A stretch of DNA of 64,000 bases from NCBI RefSeq assembly GCF_008807415.1, contig NZ_CP043626.1:2356001-2420000 (forward strand), in the 5' to 3' direction. Position 1 is the stretch's first letter. Each line of letters starts with the position of its first letter. Made by a program: the position numbers and the translations under genes. Below the pieces are notes generated by a model that was not told the DNA's origin, ran no database searches, and saw nothing but the letters and a program-made list of their open reading frames with translations. Source of the DNA: Pseudomonas denitrificans (nom. rej.) (lineage in GTDB: Bacteria > Pseudomonadota > Gammaproteobacteria > Pseudomonadales > Pseudomonadaceae). Shown here piece after piece: positions 7,710 to 16,492 of this stretch.

Positions 7710-8952
7710 TCATGCGGCTTCTTCCCCTGCCCCACCGCCACCTTGCTGCGCAGTGGCGCCGTCTCGCGCAGCAGACAGGCGACCAGCAACCCCAGCACCA
7801 CACCACCCAAGGCCAGATAGAGGGTGTACTGGATACCCTGGTGCTGCGCGATATAGCCAGCCAGCGCCGGCGCCACCCCACCGCCGAACACCTCACCGAT
7901 CCCCACCACCAGGCCGGTCGCGGTAGACACCAGGGGCAGCGGCACGGACTCCCCGGTGAGCGGGCCGACGGTCATGCAGATCATGCTGAAGTTGAAGAAG
8001 GTGGTGAAAAACAGCAGCACGAACAGCGTCAGCGGCTCGGCCCCGTGTGCATCAGCAGCCAGATGCAGGTGCCGGTGGCGACGAAGCTGCCCAGCACCAC
8101 TGGCTTGCGCCCCAGTCGATCGGACAGCCCCGGCAGCACCAGTTGGCCGATGAAACCGCCCAGCCCGATGGCGGACATCACGAAGCCCATCTGCTGCAGC
8201 TCCAGGTGCAGGTAGTCGATGAGGTAGTTGGGCATCATCACGCTGAGCACGAACAGGCTGGTGAGCATGCAGAACATGCCCAGGATGTTCAGCGGCACAT
8301 TGCGGTAGCGCAGCGCATCCAGCCAGCGGCCCTTCTCTTCCGGTGCCGCAGCGGCGCTCGGCACACGGGTCTCGCGCAGGCTGCGGTACATGCACCAGGC
8401 CAGCAGAAAGCCTGGCAGCGAGACCACCGCGAATACCCAGCGCCAGGACGGCAATACCAGCAGTAATTGCGTCGCCAGAATCGGCGCAAGGCCCAGGCCA
8501 AGGATCGGGAAGAAGGCCTGCTGGATGCCGATGTTCAAGCCGCGCCGCGATGGGTGTGAGGACTCCGCCGTGGCGGCGATGGCCGTCGGCGTGAAGGCGC
8601 CCTCGGATACGCCCATCACCGCGCGGATCAGCAGCAGCGCCGCGACACCATTGGCCAGCCCGGACAGGCCGGCCAACAGGGAGAACAGCAGCACTGCCGG
8701 GATCAGCACCTTGCGCCGCCCGATGCGGTCGGACAGGCGCCCCATGAAGATCGAGGAAATCCCCCAGGCGATGGCGAGTACCGCCGAGATGTTACCCAGG
8801 TCCTGATAGTCCAGGTGCAGCTCGCTCATCATCACCGGGAACAGCGGCAGGATGATGAAGCGATCCAGGCCGACCAGGCCGAAGCCCAGGGCGAGCATGG
8901 CGACGGCCGTGTATTCGTAGCGCGCATTCCACTTGTTGTCGTTGTTGTGCAT
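7710..8952 (-). pseudogene. MFS transporter, aromatic acid/benzoate-type; apparent frameshifts
   Basis: A major facilitator importer of about 414 aa once two missing bases are restored. The N-terminal frame (8952 to about 8045) shows the family signatures GRLSDRIGRRK after TM2 and GLSDRLGRK in the second half. Reading breaks in the CCCC run at 8041-8044 (GGGG on the coding strand); one more G continues it as LLMHTGAEPLTLFVLLFF. A second missing G in the runs at 7724-7733 would end the protein naturally as ...VGAGEEAA at 7710; otherwise the frame runs on past the hairpin to 7427. Both losses look like sequencing error rather than decay. It ends module A and probably imports its substrate. AACAACGACAACAAG lies at the start of the coding region. 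Confidence 0.75.
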
Positions 8953-8982
8953 GGCATGGGTACTCGGGGCGGTGGCGAGGGG

Positions 8983-10334
8983 TCAGAAGTAGAGGAGCGC
9001 TTCGACCATGGTGGTGAGTTGCGTACGGTCGCGGCCGTTGCCGTAGGGGCTGTCATGGTCGCGGGCGTCGAACCAGTCGTAACGCAGCTCGGGGCGCAGC
9101 GAGAGGTTGCCTGTGACGTCCCAGCGCAGGCCGGTGGTGAGGGCGTTGAAGTCGCCGCGGGCGGTGCTGGTGGGGAACAGGATGAAACCGTCGGGATCGC
9201 TGAAATGCTCGCCCCGCACGGAGAAGGACAGGTCCGGGCGGTACTGATAGGTCAGCACCGCGTTGGCACCCCACCAGTGCGCACCATCGAAGCCGGGGCC
9301 GGTGAGCACATCCACGGTGCTGGCCTTGCCGTCGCCGGCCTGGTGGCCATAGACCGCCTCGGCGCCCATCGACCAGTGCTCATCGAACTTGTGCCAGCCA
9401 TTGAGCGAATGCTGCTGCTTGAGCTGGCCACTGTCGGCGATCAGTCGCGCGGGCGGTGCCTGCACGTCGGAGGTGCTGTCGTTCTGCTCATCGCCGACGA
9501 TGAATTCGTAGTCGACCCAGGTGTTCATGTCCGCCGTACGCCAGCGCAGCGCACCCATCACCGACTTGCCGTCGTTGTTGTCACGCAGGTTGTTCCAGCC
9601 CTGCACCACACCTAGTTCCAGGCCGAGGATGCCGGGATCGCCGTCGAGCAGGCGCACGCCCCCAGCACGCCGGAAACCGTACCCGGCTCGCTGACGAAGG
9701 CGTAGGTCTTGCTGGCGAAGGGGTTACGAGCCTGGCGGATGTTCGGCGGGATCTCATAGCCCAGCGCGGGGCCGAATACACCGGCCATGAAGTTGAAGCC
9801 CGGTCCGTAGGGCACGTACGCGGTGGCAGCGATGTTGGGGATAGCGAGGAAGCGGTCCTTGTTCTTCTGCGCCTGGGTGTTGTCGTCCTCGTTCATGTTC
9901 CAGTGCATATCCCAGCCATAGGTGCGGGCGAACTGGGCGTTGCGTCCGTAGTTGGCCTCGAAGGTGAAACCGAAGGCGAAGTCTTCCGGCTTGGGGCCTG
10001 GCAACGGAGTGATGCGAGGGACGAAGGTGCCCTTGAGCGCCTTGTCGACGAACAGGTGCAGACCGCCCCACTCCAGCCCCTCGTCGGACATGCCGGTGAG
10101 CGGCAGGTTGCTCAGCCCATCGCTGCGTTCGTCATGGGTGGAGCGGTTGTTGCGCACATAGGCGACGTCGAAAAGGCCGGAAACGGTAATGCCGTAATCG
10201 CGCTCCAGGCTGTCGCCGAAGAGTCCCTTGAACAGACTGCCCTCTCCCGGTGCCGGAGCCTCGGCTGCATTGCATTCCACGATCGCCAGGGCGGCCAGAA
10301 CCGCACCAAGCGTTTTCACCTTGATGTTGTGCAT
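8983..10334 (-). pseudogene. Outer-membrane beta-barrel protein (BBP2-like), module A; apparent frameshift
   Basis: The two frames together make a 450-aa protein highly similar over its whole length to the intact barrel at 17429-18790. Shared stretches include GFDGAHWWGANAV, RGEHFSDPDGF and RPELRYDWFDAR, and both end EALLYF with a terminal aromatic residue as outer-membrane porins do. A signal peptide covers about residues 1-22. Reading shifts at the CCCCC run 9659-9663; one extra G on the coding strand restores GVLGGVRLLDGDPG and matches the paralogue. The start ATG 10334 is preceded by AAAACAACAACAAG, a CA motif for Hfq/Crc. It probably admits the pathway substrate through the outer membrane. 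Confidence 0.78.
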
Positions 10335-10345
10335 CGATCTGTCTC

Positions 10346-10358
10346 TTGTTGTTGTTTT
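10346..10358 (-). promoter_or_regulatory. CA motif (Hfq/Crc-type) before the module A barrel gene
   Basis: The minus strand reads AAAACAACAACAAG about 12 bases before ATG 10334. It fits the AANAANAA consensus bound by Hfq with Crc during catabolite repression in Pseudomonas. Confidence 0.55.
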
Positions 10359-10411
10359 CAGAAAGGTCCGCGGGATTCCCGCGGACACGGTAGGAGCTGA
10401 TCGGGAAGGAA

Positions 10412-12043
10412 CTACAGCTGGGCCGCGAGGGGACGACGTCCCTCCCGCACTGCTCCGCCCCGGCCGGACGGCAGGTTGAGATCGCGGCTCAGAGCATCGA
10501 GCAACTGGGGCAGTTCGCTGGCATGGGTAATGCCGCCGTAGACATAGAAGTCGGGGCGAACGAGTACAGCCTGCAGGCCCGCGGCGCTGAGGAACTGGTG
10601 GTACTTGCCCGACAGATCGCGGCAGGTTCCGGGCGCGCCATCCTGGCTAAGGCGCACGACCGTCATCTGCAACCGCTCCAGCAGCGCTTTGTGTGCGCTG
10701 CTCAATGCGGCCAGCGGATCATCGGCGATGCTCAGCAGATGGAAGCCGCGACCGAAGGCGTCGTCGTAGCGCTGGCGGCGTCCGTCGTACTCGATCTCGC
10801 CGTGTACGCCGAGGCAACCGGCCGGCCCCAGGGCTCGACCATTGCGCTCGTCCTTGTGCACGACACCGTCCACCAGGCCGGGGAACGGCGGCAGCGGCGG
10901 CACCTGACCGGACAGGAAGGCAGCGTCACGCTCGGCGGCCTTCTGCGGATCGGCCACGCAGACCACCTTGCCCATTTCCACCGAAGCATCGATCACCGCG
11001 CGAATCTGCGGCTTGCGCTCCAAGGTATAGCTGTCGAGCAGGGCCTCGGAGCAGATGCCCCTGAAGATCAGGTCCAGGCGCCAGGACAGGTTCCAGGCAT
11101 CGCGAATGCCCGAGCACATACCCTGCCCCATGAACGGCGGCATCAGGTGCGCGGCATCACCGGCCAGCAGCACACGGCCGTGGCGCCAGGTTTGGGCGAT
11201 ACGCGAGCGGAACTGGTAGACGGCATGGCGCACCAGGGTCGCGGTGTCCGGCGTAACCCAGGGCGACAGCAGCTCCCAGACCTTGTCGGTACTCTGCAGG
11301 TCCTCCAGTGTCTCGTGGGGCAGGCGCATGAACTCCCAGCGCCGATAGCCGGGGCCGCCTGGAACCATGGTGGTGGGCCGCGCCGGGTTGCACCACTGGC
11401 CGATGTCCGGCACGTCCAGCTCGACGCCGGGTTTGGGCTGCAGGTCGACCACCAGCCAGTCTTCCTGGAAACCAAGGTCCTGCCAGTCGATGCCACACTC
11501 GCGGCGCACCGCGCTATTGGCACCATCGGCACCGATCACGTAGCGGGCGCGCACGGTGCGTTCGCTGTCCGCCGAAGTCTGTTCACCGCGCTGCGTACGC
11601 TGCAGGCGCAGCTCGCAGCCCTGCTCGTCCTGGCTGAGCCCGAGCATTTCCCAGCCCTGGTGCACCTCGACATTGCCGATAGCCTTGGCCCGACGGTCGA
11701 GAATGGCCTCCAGCCCAGGCTGGTTGAACAGGTAGCCGAAGGGGCCGTCGCTGATGGATTCGGCGGACCAGTCGATCTCCACCAGTACCTTCCAGTCGGC
11801 GTTGAACCACTGGTAGCAGGCGGAAGGCTGGGAAATTTCCTGGAGTTCTTCTTCCAGTCCCATCATGCGGAACACGCGACGGATCTCGTGATCGTGGAAC
11901 ACCGCGCGAGGCAGCGGATAGAGGGACTGCCAACGCTCGTAAACGGCAACGCTGTAGCCCAGGTTGCCGAGGAGGATGGCGAGGGTCTGGCCGACGGGGC
12001 CGTAGCCAACGATGGCCACGTCATGGATCTTGTTTTCGTTCAT
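10412..12043 (-). CDS. FAD-dependent aromatic hydroxylase, MhpA-like
   Basis: A 543-aa class A flavoprotein monooxygenase. FAD binding is shown by VAIVGYGPVGQTLAILL (residues 9-25), the DGANSAVR motif near 175 and the GDAAHLMPPFMGQG motif near 310. Size and order match MhpA-type 3-(3-hydroxyphenyl)propionate hydroxylases and related phenolic hydroxylases, which use NAD(P)H and O2 to add an ortho hydroxyl before ring cleavage. It lies downstream of the FAH hydrolase and extradiol dioxygenase genes on the same strand, consistent with one catabolic operon. The true substrate is not evident: no MhpC- or MhpD-type gene is adjacent. Resorcinol- or orcinol-type hydroxylases belong to the same superfamily. 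Confidence 0.88.
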   Translation of the reverse strand: MNENKIHDVAIVGYGPVGQTLAILLGNLGYSVAVYERWQSLYPLPRAVFHDHEIRRVFRMMGLEEELQEISQPSACYQWFNADWKVLVEIDWSAESISDGPFGYLFNQPGLEAILDRRAKAIGNVEVHQGWEMLGLSQDEQGCELRLQRTQRGEQTSADSERTVRARYVIGADGANSAVRRECGIDWQDLGFQEDWLVVDLQPKPGVELDVPDIGQWCNPARPTTMVPGGPGYRRWEFMRLPHETLEDLQSTDKVWELLSPWVTPDTATLVRHAVYQFRSRIAQTWRHGRVLLAGDAAHLMPPFMGQGMCSGIRDAWNLSWRLDLIFRGICSEALLDSYTLERKPQIRAVIDASVEMGKVVCVADPQKAAERDAAFLSGQVPPLPPFPGLVDGVVHKDERNGRALGPAGCLGVHGEIEYDGRRQRYDDAFGRGFHLLSIADDPLAALSSAHKALLERLQMTVVRLSQDGAPGTCRDLSGKYHQFLSAAGLQAVLVRPDFYVYGGITHASELPQLLDALSRDLNLPSGRGGAVREGRRPLAAQL

Positions 12044-12148
12044 CTGTGCTGACCTGAAACCGGGTGGGTTTTAGGCAAGCCGCTCCCCTCTTCCCGGGAA
12101 AACCTGGGAAGTGCTCGATCGCGGAGGCGGCCTGCGTCGCTGGAAGCG

Positions 12149-13069
12149 CTAGCTTTTGGCCGGCGCGCTGTCGGCCTCGGTGTTGAGGACGAAATACTCG
12201 GGGACGCTGGGGCCCCAGAGGTACAGCGAGTTCTCGGGCGGGAAGTCGCCCGCCGGCCACTGGCTGCCGGCTTCGATGAAGTCCATGTCCGCCGAGTATT
12301 CGCAGAACGAACCCCAGGGATCGCGGACATAGTGGAAGTAATTGGAGCCCAGGCAGTGCCGCCCGGTGCCCCAGCCCTCGCGATAGCCGGCGCTGGCCAT
12401 CTGCTCGGCGCCGTTGCCCACGTCATCGACGCTGTCGACTTCCCAGGCGGCGTGATGGAAGCCTTTCGCACCACTCTTGCAGAAGGCCACCAGGTGGTGG
12501 TCGCAACCGTGCGGAGCGTGGGTGAACGCGATGATGTCCTGTGAATGGTCGGACAAGCGCAGCCCCAGGGCCTGTTCGAAAAACTCGACGGCACGGGATA
12601 CGTCGGGGCTGAACAGCAGTACATGGGACAATCGCCGCGGTCGCACCTGGGGCACCGCGTCACGCGTACCGACACCCCGCACCGCAGCCTTCGCAGGCTC
12701 TGCCGGTTGCTTGTGGTCGGGCATGTGTTTGGGGCCGACCTTCACCTGCAGCAGGTTGTCGTCAGGGTCGCGGAACCAGAAGCCTTCGCCGTCATGTTCC
12801 TCGAAGCGAGCGCCGTTCGCCTCGACCTGCTGGCGCAGCGCCGAATAGTCCTCGGCAAAGCAGTTGAAGCTCAGGTAGGCAAGGCTCTTGCCCTGCCCTG
12901 GCAGTATCCGCACCCAGCAGTGGCCGTCAGCAGCCCGCAGTTCGAGACCGCTGGGGGTGTCGCTGACATCCAGGCCGAAGCTCGCGAAGAAGCGCCGCGC
13001 GTCGTCCAGCGAAGGGACGAAGAGCGCGTAATGATCGATCGAATGCACACCACGGGACGTGATAGTCAT
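12149..13069 (-). CDS. Extradiol ring-cleavage dioxygenase, two-domain VOC family
   Basis: A 306-aa protein with two vicinal-oxygen-chelate domains, as in BphC-type catechol 2,3-dioxygenases. The catalytic C-terminal domain supplies the expected Fe(II) ligands: His149 (RLSHVLLF), His205/206 (GFHHAAWEV) and Glu257 (SFCEYS). It should open a catechol ring meta to the hydroxyls. ATG 13069 is chosen over an upstream TTG because GGAGG sits five bases before it. Just upstream is AAGAACAACAA, a CA motif. It lies between the FAH hydrolase and the hydroxylase, so hydroxylation, ring opening and hydrolysis are encoded together. Confidence 0.87.
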   Translation of the reverse strand: MTITSRGVHSIDHYALFVPSLDDARRFFASFGLDVSDTPSGLELRAADGHCWVRILPGQGKSLAYLSFNCFAEDYSALRQQVEANGARFEEHDGEGFWFRDPDDNLLQVKVGPKHMPDHKQPAEPAKAAVRGVGTRDAVPQVRPRRLSHVLLFSPDVSRAVEFFEQALGLRLSDHSQDIIAFTHAPHGCDHHLVAFCKSGAKGFHHAAWEVDSVDDVGNGAEQMASAGYREGWGTGRHCLGSNYFHYVRDPWGSFCEYSADMDFIEAGSQWPAGDFPPENSLYLWGPSVPEYFVLNTEADSAPAKS

Positions 13070-13081
13070 GATCGCCTCCAA

Positions 13082-13092
13082 TTGTTGTTCTT
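13082..13092 (-). promoter_or_regulatory. CA motif before the module A dioxygenase
   Basis: The minus strand reads AAGAACAACAA immediately before the GGAGG ribosome-binding site of the dioxygenase: an extended AANAANAANAA match placed to block translation if bound by Hfq/Crc. Confidence 0.55.
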
Positions 13093-13144
13093 GTCGTCGA
13101 AGCCTCGGAGCGGGAGGCTTCGATCTGGCCGGGAATGCCCGGAG

Positions 13145-13978
13145 TCAGGCTTCGTCCACCACTGGATTGACCAGGGTGCCGATGCCTTCGATGGACACTT
13201 CCACCACGTCGCCGGCCTTCAGGTAGACCTTCGGGTCCATGCCGAAGCCGACACCGGCCGGGGTGCCGCTGACGATCACGTCCCCCGCTTCCAGGGTCAC
13301 CGCCTCGCTCAGGGTCGAGATGATGGTGGCCACGTCGAACAGCATGTCCTCGGTGTTGGCCGATTGCACTACCTTGCCGTTGACGCGGGTCTGCAGCAGC
13401 AGGCCCTTGCCGCCGGCGGGCAGTTCATCGGCAGTCACCAGGTCCGGACCGAAGGCGCCGGTGTCATCGAAGTTCTTGCCCACCGTCCACTGCGGCGACT
13501 TGAACTGGTACTCGCGCACCGAGCCTTCGTTGAACAGCGCATATCCCGCCACATGCTGCAGCGCCTGCTCCTTGGCAATGTGCCGGCCGCCGCTCTTGAG
13601 CACCACGGCCATCTCGCCCTCGTAATCCAAGGTGTCGGAGATGCGCGGACGTACCAGCGGCTGGTTGTGGCCGATGAGGCTACTGTTGAAGCGCGGGAAC
13701 AGGGTCGGATAGTCCGGCTGGGCGTAGGGCGATTCCTTGGTGTGGTCGGCGTAGTTCAGGCCGACACAGATGATCTTGCCGGGCTTCTTCATCAGCGGCA
13801 GGTAGTCCTGCTCGCCAATCTCCACCAGCGGGCCCTGCGCCTCGGCGCCAAATACGGCCAGGTCCACGCCGCGTTCCAGCAGCGACTCCAGGGTTACCTC
13901 GCCGAGAACCCTGACGCCTTCGGCAGTACGAACGCCCAGTACCGGGCGGCCTTGATGAGAAAAGCGGACATAACGCAT
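13145..13978 (-). CDS. Fumarylacetoacetate hydrolase family protein (module A)
   Basis: A 277-aa FAH-fold protein. The conserved core runs from KIICVGLNYADHTKE (about residue 69) through DYEGEMAVVL, whose acidic residues bind the catalytic metal, to DVIVSGTPAGVGFG. Family members hydrolyse C-C bonds of acylpyruvates and ring-fission products, or act as isomerases/decarboxylases. First in module A and followed by the extradiol dioxygenase and hydroxylase, it probably processes their ring-opened product to pyruvate plus a short acid. It diverges from the GntR gene across an AT-rich region. ACAACAAGAGG before the start resembles a CA motif overlapping the ribosome-binding site. Confidence 0.87.
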   Translation of the reverse strand: MRYVRFSHQGRPVLGVRTAEGVRVLGEVTLESLLERGVDLAVFGAEAQGPLVEIGEQDYLPLMKKPGKIICVGLNYADHTKESPYAQPDYPTLFPRFNSSLIGHNQPLVRPRISDTLDYEGEMAVVLKSGGRHIAKEQALQHVAGYALFNEGSVREYQFKSPQWTVGKNFDDTGAFGPDLVTADELPAGGKGLLLQTRVNGKVVQSANTEDMLFDVATIISTLSEAVTLEAGDVIVSGTPAGVGFGMDPKVYLKAGDVVEVSIEGIGTLVNPVVDEA

Positions 13979-13988
13979 GGAACTGACC

Positions 13989-13997
13989 TCTTGTTGT
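13989..13997 (-). promoter_or_regulatory. CA-like motif before the module A FAH hydrolase
   Basis: The minus strand reads ACAACAAGA next to the GAGG of the ribosome-binding site: a shorter match to the AANAANAA motif seen before neighbouring genes. Confidence 0.35.
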
Positions 13998-14065
13998 GAT
14001 TCGTGACGACCGCCAGGCAGTGCGGCATGGGTCCTAAGCTAATCCGAGGAAAATATGTCGTCAAC

Positions 14066-14095
14066 GATAAAATATATATTTTCAGAATTATCGAT
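14066..14095. promoter_or_regulatory. AT-rich palindromic control region between FAH and GntR genes
   Basis: A perfect 14-base palindrome AAAATATATATTTT (14069-14082) lies inside a second inverted repeat, CGATAA ... TTATCG. It is the most AT-rich spot in the divergent region and a likely operator/promoter for the GntR regulator and module A. Confidence 0.45.
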
Positions 14096-14149
14096 AAAAC
14101 GGCCTTCTGTGTATTATCTGTCCATCAGCAACAACACGCGGTACACCCC

Positions 14150-14854
14150 ATGAACCAAGCCGAACGCTGGTCGCAGCAGCCCGAGGCGCCGGAAAAGCGC
14201 ACCATGGCTTCGCAGCTGGAGTCCAGAGTCCGTGAAGACATCATCAATGGTCGCCTGGCGCCGGGCAGCCGCCTGCGCCTGAAGGAGCTAGCCGAGCATT
14301 ACGACGCCGGTGTCATCCCGCTGCGCGAAGCCTTGTCCCGTCTGGCCGCCAGCGGCTTCGTCAGCTCCGAGGACCAGAAGGGCTTCAGCGTCGGCCGCAT
14401 CTCCGCCGAGGAGATTCGCGACATCACCGCTACCCGTCAGCTGATCGAGTGCCAGGCACTGGCGGAATCCATCCGCAACGGCGATCTGGAATGGGAAAGC
14501 CGGTTGATCGCCACGCACCACCGCCTGGACCGCCTGCCCATCGTCGAAGGTCCGGAACGATTGATGAAGCCGGACTGGGAGCAGGCTCACGAGACGTTCC
14601 ACCAGGTACTGATCGCCAACTGCCGTTCGCCCTGGCTGTTGCGCCTGTCGCACCTGCTGCGCGACCAGACCGCGCGTTATCGCATGCTCTCGGTGCACTA
14701 CAACGACAACGGTGCTCGCGACGTTCCCGGCGAACACCGCGCGCTGCTCGATGCCGCGCTGGCTCGGGACGTCGACAAGGCCTGCGCGCTGTTGGCCGAG
14801 CACTACGAAACCACTACCCGCAGTGTGCTCGCCCATGAAGCCCTGAAGGGGTGA
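14150..14854 (+). CDS. GntR-family (FCD-type) transcriptional regulator
   Basis: A 234-aa regulator. The N-terminal winged helix (about residues 18-85) has LESRVREDIINGRLAPGSRL and GVIPLREALSRLAASGFV, the standard GntR DNA-binding signature. The C-terminal all-helical FCD domain (about 90-225) has the usual spaced acidic and histidine residues (AHETFHQVL, GEHRALLDA) that often bind a metal and organic acid. It diverges from module A, the usual position of a local repressor sensing a pathway intermediate. ATG 14150 was chosen; a later ATG at 14204 is possible. A candidate palindrome lies at 14069. Confidence 0.87.
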   Translation: MNQAERWSQQPEAPEKRTMASQLESRVREDIINGRLAPGSRLRLKELAEHYDAGVIPLREALSRLAASGFVSSEDQKGFSVGRISAEEIRDITATRQLIECQALAESIRNGDLEWESRLIATHHRLDRLPIVEGPERLMKPDWEQAHETFHQVLIANCRSPWLLRLSHLLRDQTARYRMLSVHYNDNGARDVPGEHRALLDAALARDVDKACALLAEHYETTTRSVLAHEALKG

Positions 14855-14869
14855 TCGAGGCGCGGCGGC

Positions 14870-15763
14870 TCAATCCGCCAGGGCTTGCCGCGCGATCCCC
14901 AGGAATGCGCGCACGGCGCCGCCGCCCTCCCCGTTCCGACTGACCAGCAGCAGGTCTGCCGGCTGCTGCAGATCGTCCAGATGGCGATACACCACGCCCG
15001 GAATGCGCACCTGCATCAAGGGCTCCGGCACCAGCGCGACTCCCATCCCGGCGGCGACCAGGGCCAGCACGCTGAGCGTGCTGCTGGTGCGGTGAACTTT
15101 GGGCTCTCGTCCCAACGCCCGACGCAAGCCGCCCAGCATGAATTCATCGGCTCCATGGGCGGCGTAGACGATCAGGGCCTCGGCGCCGAGCATCGACACG
15201 CGCAGCGGATCAGTGCTGGCCAGGGGGTGCGTATCCGGCATGGCAACCAGCAAGGGCCATTCGCCAATGCTCTCGAAACACAGGGCGGAATCGCTGATTT
15301 GCCCGCCGTGGCTGGGCGCATAGCCCACATCCAACTGGCCCGCCTGGATCGCCTCGACCTGGTGGTACGGGGCGAGTTCGCGCAACACCACTTCAGCCTC
15401 GGGATAGGCCGCATTGAACGCCCGCACATCGCGCATCAACCGACCACTGAACACGGCGTTGCCGGCGAAGCCGATGCGCACCGTTCCCATCTCACCGCGG
15501 ATAGCCCGCTGAACCGTGCGCTGGGCATGCTCGGCCTGGGCCAGGGTTCGCTCCGCCTCCCCGAGCAGCAACCGGCCAGCTTCGGTCAGTTCCACTCGGC
15601 GACTGGTACGCAGGAACAGCGGCCCGCCGAGCTCTTCTTCCAGTGCGCGGATCTGCATGCTCAATGCCGACTGCACGATGTGCAGGCGTTGGGCGGCGCG
15701 GCCGAAATGCCCCTCCTCGGCGACGGCCAGGAAATAACGCAGGTGACGAAGATCCATGGGCAT
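14870..15763 (-). CDS. LysR-family regulator, CatR/BenM-like
   Basis: A 297-aa LysR-type regulator. The N-terminal winged helix (about residues 1-62) begins MDLRHLRYFLAVAEEGHFGRA, the form typical of the CatR/CbnR/BenM group that controls aromatic catabolism. The effector domain occupies about 92-295. It diverges from the NTF2-fold/alpha-beta hydrolase pair, so it probably activates that pair. Direct GATCAATC repeats in the intergenic region could be part of its site. ATG 15757 has better Shine-Dalgarno spacing and may be the true start. Confidence 0.87.
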   Translation of the reverse strand: MPMDLRHLRYFLAVAEEGHFGRAAQRLHIVQSALSMQIRALEEELGGPLFLRTSRRVELTEAGRLLLGEAERTLAQAEHAQRTVQRAIRGEMGTVRIGFAGNAVFSGRLMRDVRAFNAAYPEAEVVLRELAPYHQVEAIQAGQLDVGYAPSHGGQISDSALCFESIGEWPLLVAMPDTHPLASTDPLRVSMLGAEALIVYAAHGADEFMLGGLRRALGREPKVHRTSSTLSVLALVAAGMGVALVPEPLMQVRIPGVVYRHLDDLQQPADLLLVSRNGEGGGAVRAFLGIARQALAD

Positions 15764-15779
15764 TCCAATCAGTTTCAGT

Positions 15780-15800
15780 GATCAATCCTTCAGATCAATC
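15780..15800. promoter_or_regulatory. Direct repeat in the LysR/NTF2 divergent promoter
   Basis: GATCAATC occurs at 15780-15787 and again at 15793-15800, 13 bases apart, between the divergent starts. It is a possible LysR or promoter element. Confidence 0.3.
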
Positions 15801-15863
15801 TATTTGAGTTTGACCTTATGTGGGAAGAAGCTGGAACGATTTTCCGCACACCGAGAGAACGCC

Positions 15864-16439
15864 ATGCACAGCAACCTTGAAGACCGTCAGCAAATCACCG
15901 ACCTCATGACCGGCTGGATCCACCGTGACCTCAGCCAATGGGACCGGCTGGCCGGACTCTTCCATCCCGACGGCATCATTGAAGTGACCTGGTTCGAAGG
16001 CCCCTTCACCCAGTTCATCGAAGGCTCCCGCCGCATGGGCGCATCCGACCTGCGCACCAAGCACCTGATCGGCACCCCGGTGGTGGAGTTCAACGGCAAC
16101 CGCGCCATCGTCGAGACCAACGCCGTGATCGTTGCCGAGAATGTGCGCCTGGACCTGGGCTGCAGCGTCCACAATCGCTTCTACGACCTGGCGGAAAAAC
16201 GCGATGGGCAGTGGAAGCTGCTCAAGCGCCAGAGCATCTACGACATGGGCGGCTTCACCTTCCCTTGCGGGCCGAAGGAGATCGATGGCGAGGTCCTGCA
16301 GCGCTATCCGCGCGAGTACGCCCCGCTGGCCTATCTGCTGGAAAAAAGTGGCTTCCCCCTCAGCCGGGTCTTCGCCACACGTGGTAGCGAATTGGAGCAA
16401 GCGATGCGGCAGGCCGCGCAAACCTGGCTCACTGCCTGA
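15864..16439 (+). CDS. NTF2-fold (SnoaL-like) protein
   Basis: A 191-aa protein with an N-terminal NTF2/SnoaL-like domain: LEDRQQITDLMTGWIHRDL, the WDRLAGLFHPDGIIEVTWF segment and a later HNRFYDLAEKRDGQWKLLKR strand pair. This cone-shaped fold is used by small isomerases, dehydratases and the beta subunits of ring-hydroxylating dioxygenases, but there is no alpha subunit here. It heads a two-gene plus-strand unit with the alpha/beta hydrolase and diverges from a LysR regulator, so a role on a ring-fission intermediate is plausible. The specific reaction is unknown. The start at 15864 is set by homology-like N-terminal structure; an upstream extension overlaps the LysR start. Confidence 0.8.
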   Translation: MHSNLEDRQQITDLMTGWIHRDLSQWDRLAGLFHPDGIIEVTWFEGPFTQFIEGSRRMGASDLRTKHLIGTPVVEFNGNRAIVETNAVIVAENVRLDLGCSVHNRFYDLAEKRDGQWKLLKRQSIYDMGGFTFPCGPKEIDGEVLQRYPREYAPLAYLLEKSGFPLSRVFATRGSELEQAMRQAAQTWLTA

Positions 16440-16460
16440 TAGCCGCCTTGCTCGACGCCG

Positions 16461-16478
16461 AAAACAAGAACAACAAGC
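16461..16478 (+). promoter_or_regulatory. CA motif before the alpha/beta hydrolase
   Basis: AAAACAAGAACAACAAG just before CAGGAG and ATG 16493: a long AANAANAA-type run, the only plus-strand example in the cluster. Confidence 0.55.
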
Positions 16479-16492
16479 AGGAGTGCAAACCC

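Noticed and set aside
10523..12052. A plus-strand open frame of 509 codons
   Set aside because: Antisense to the MhpA-like hydroxylase, whose FAD motifs are unambiguous.
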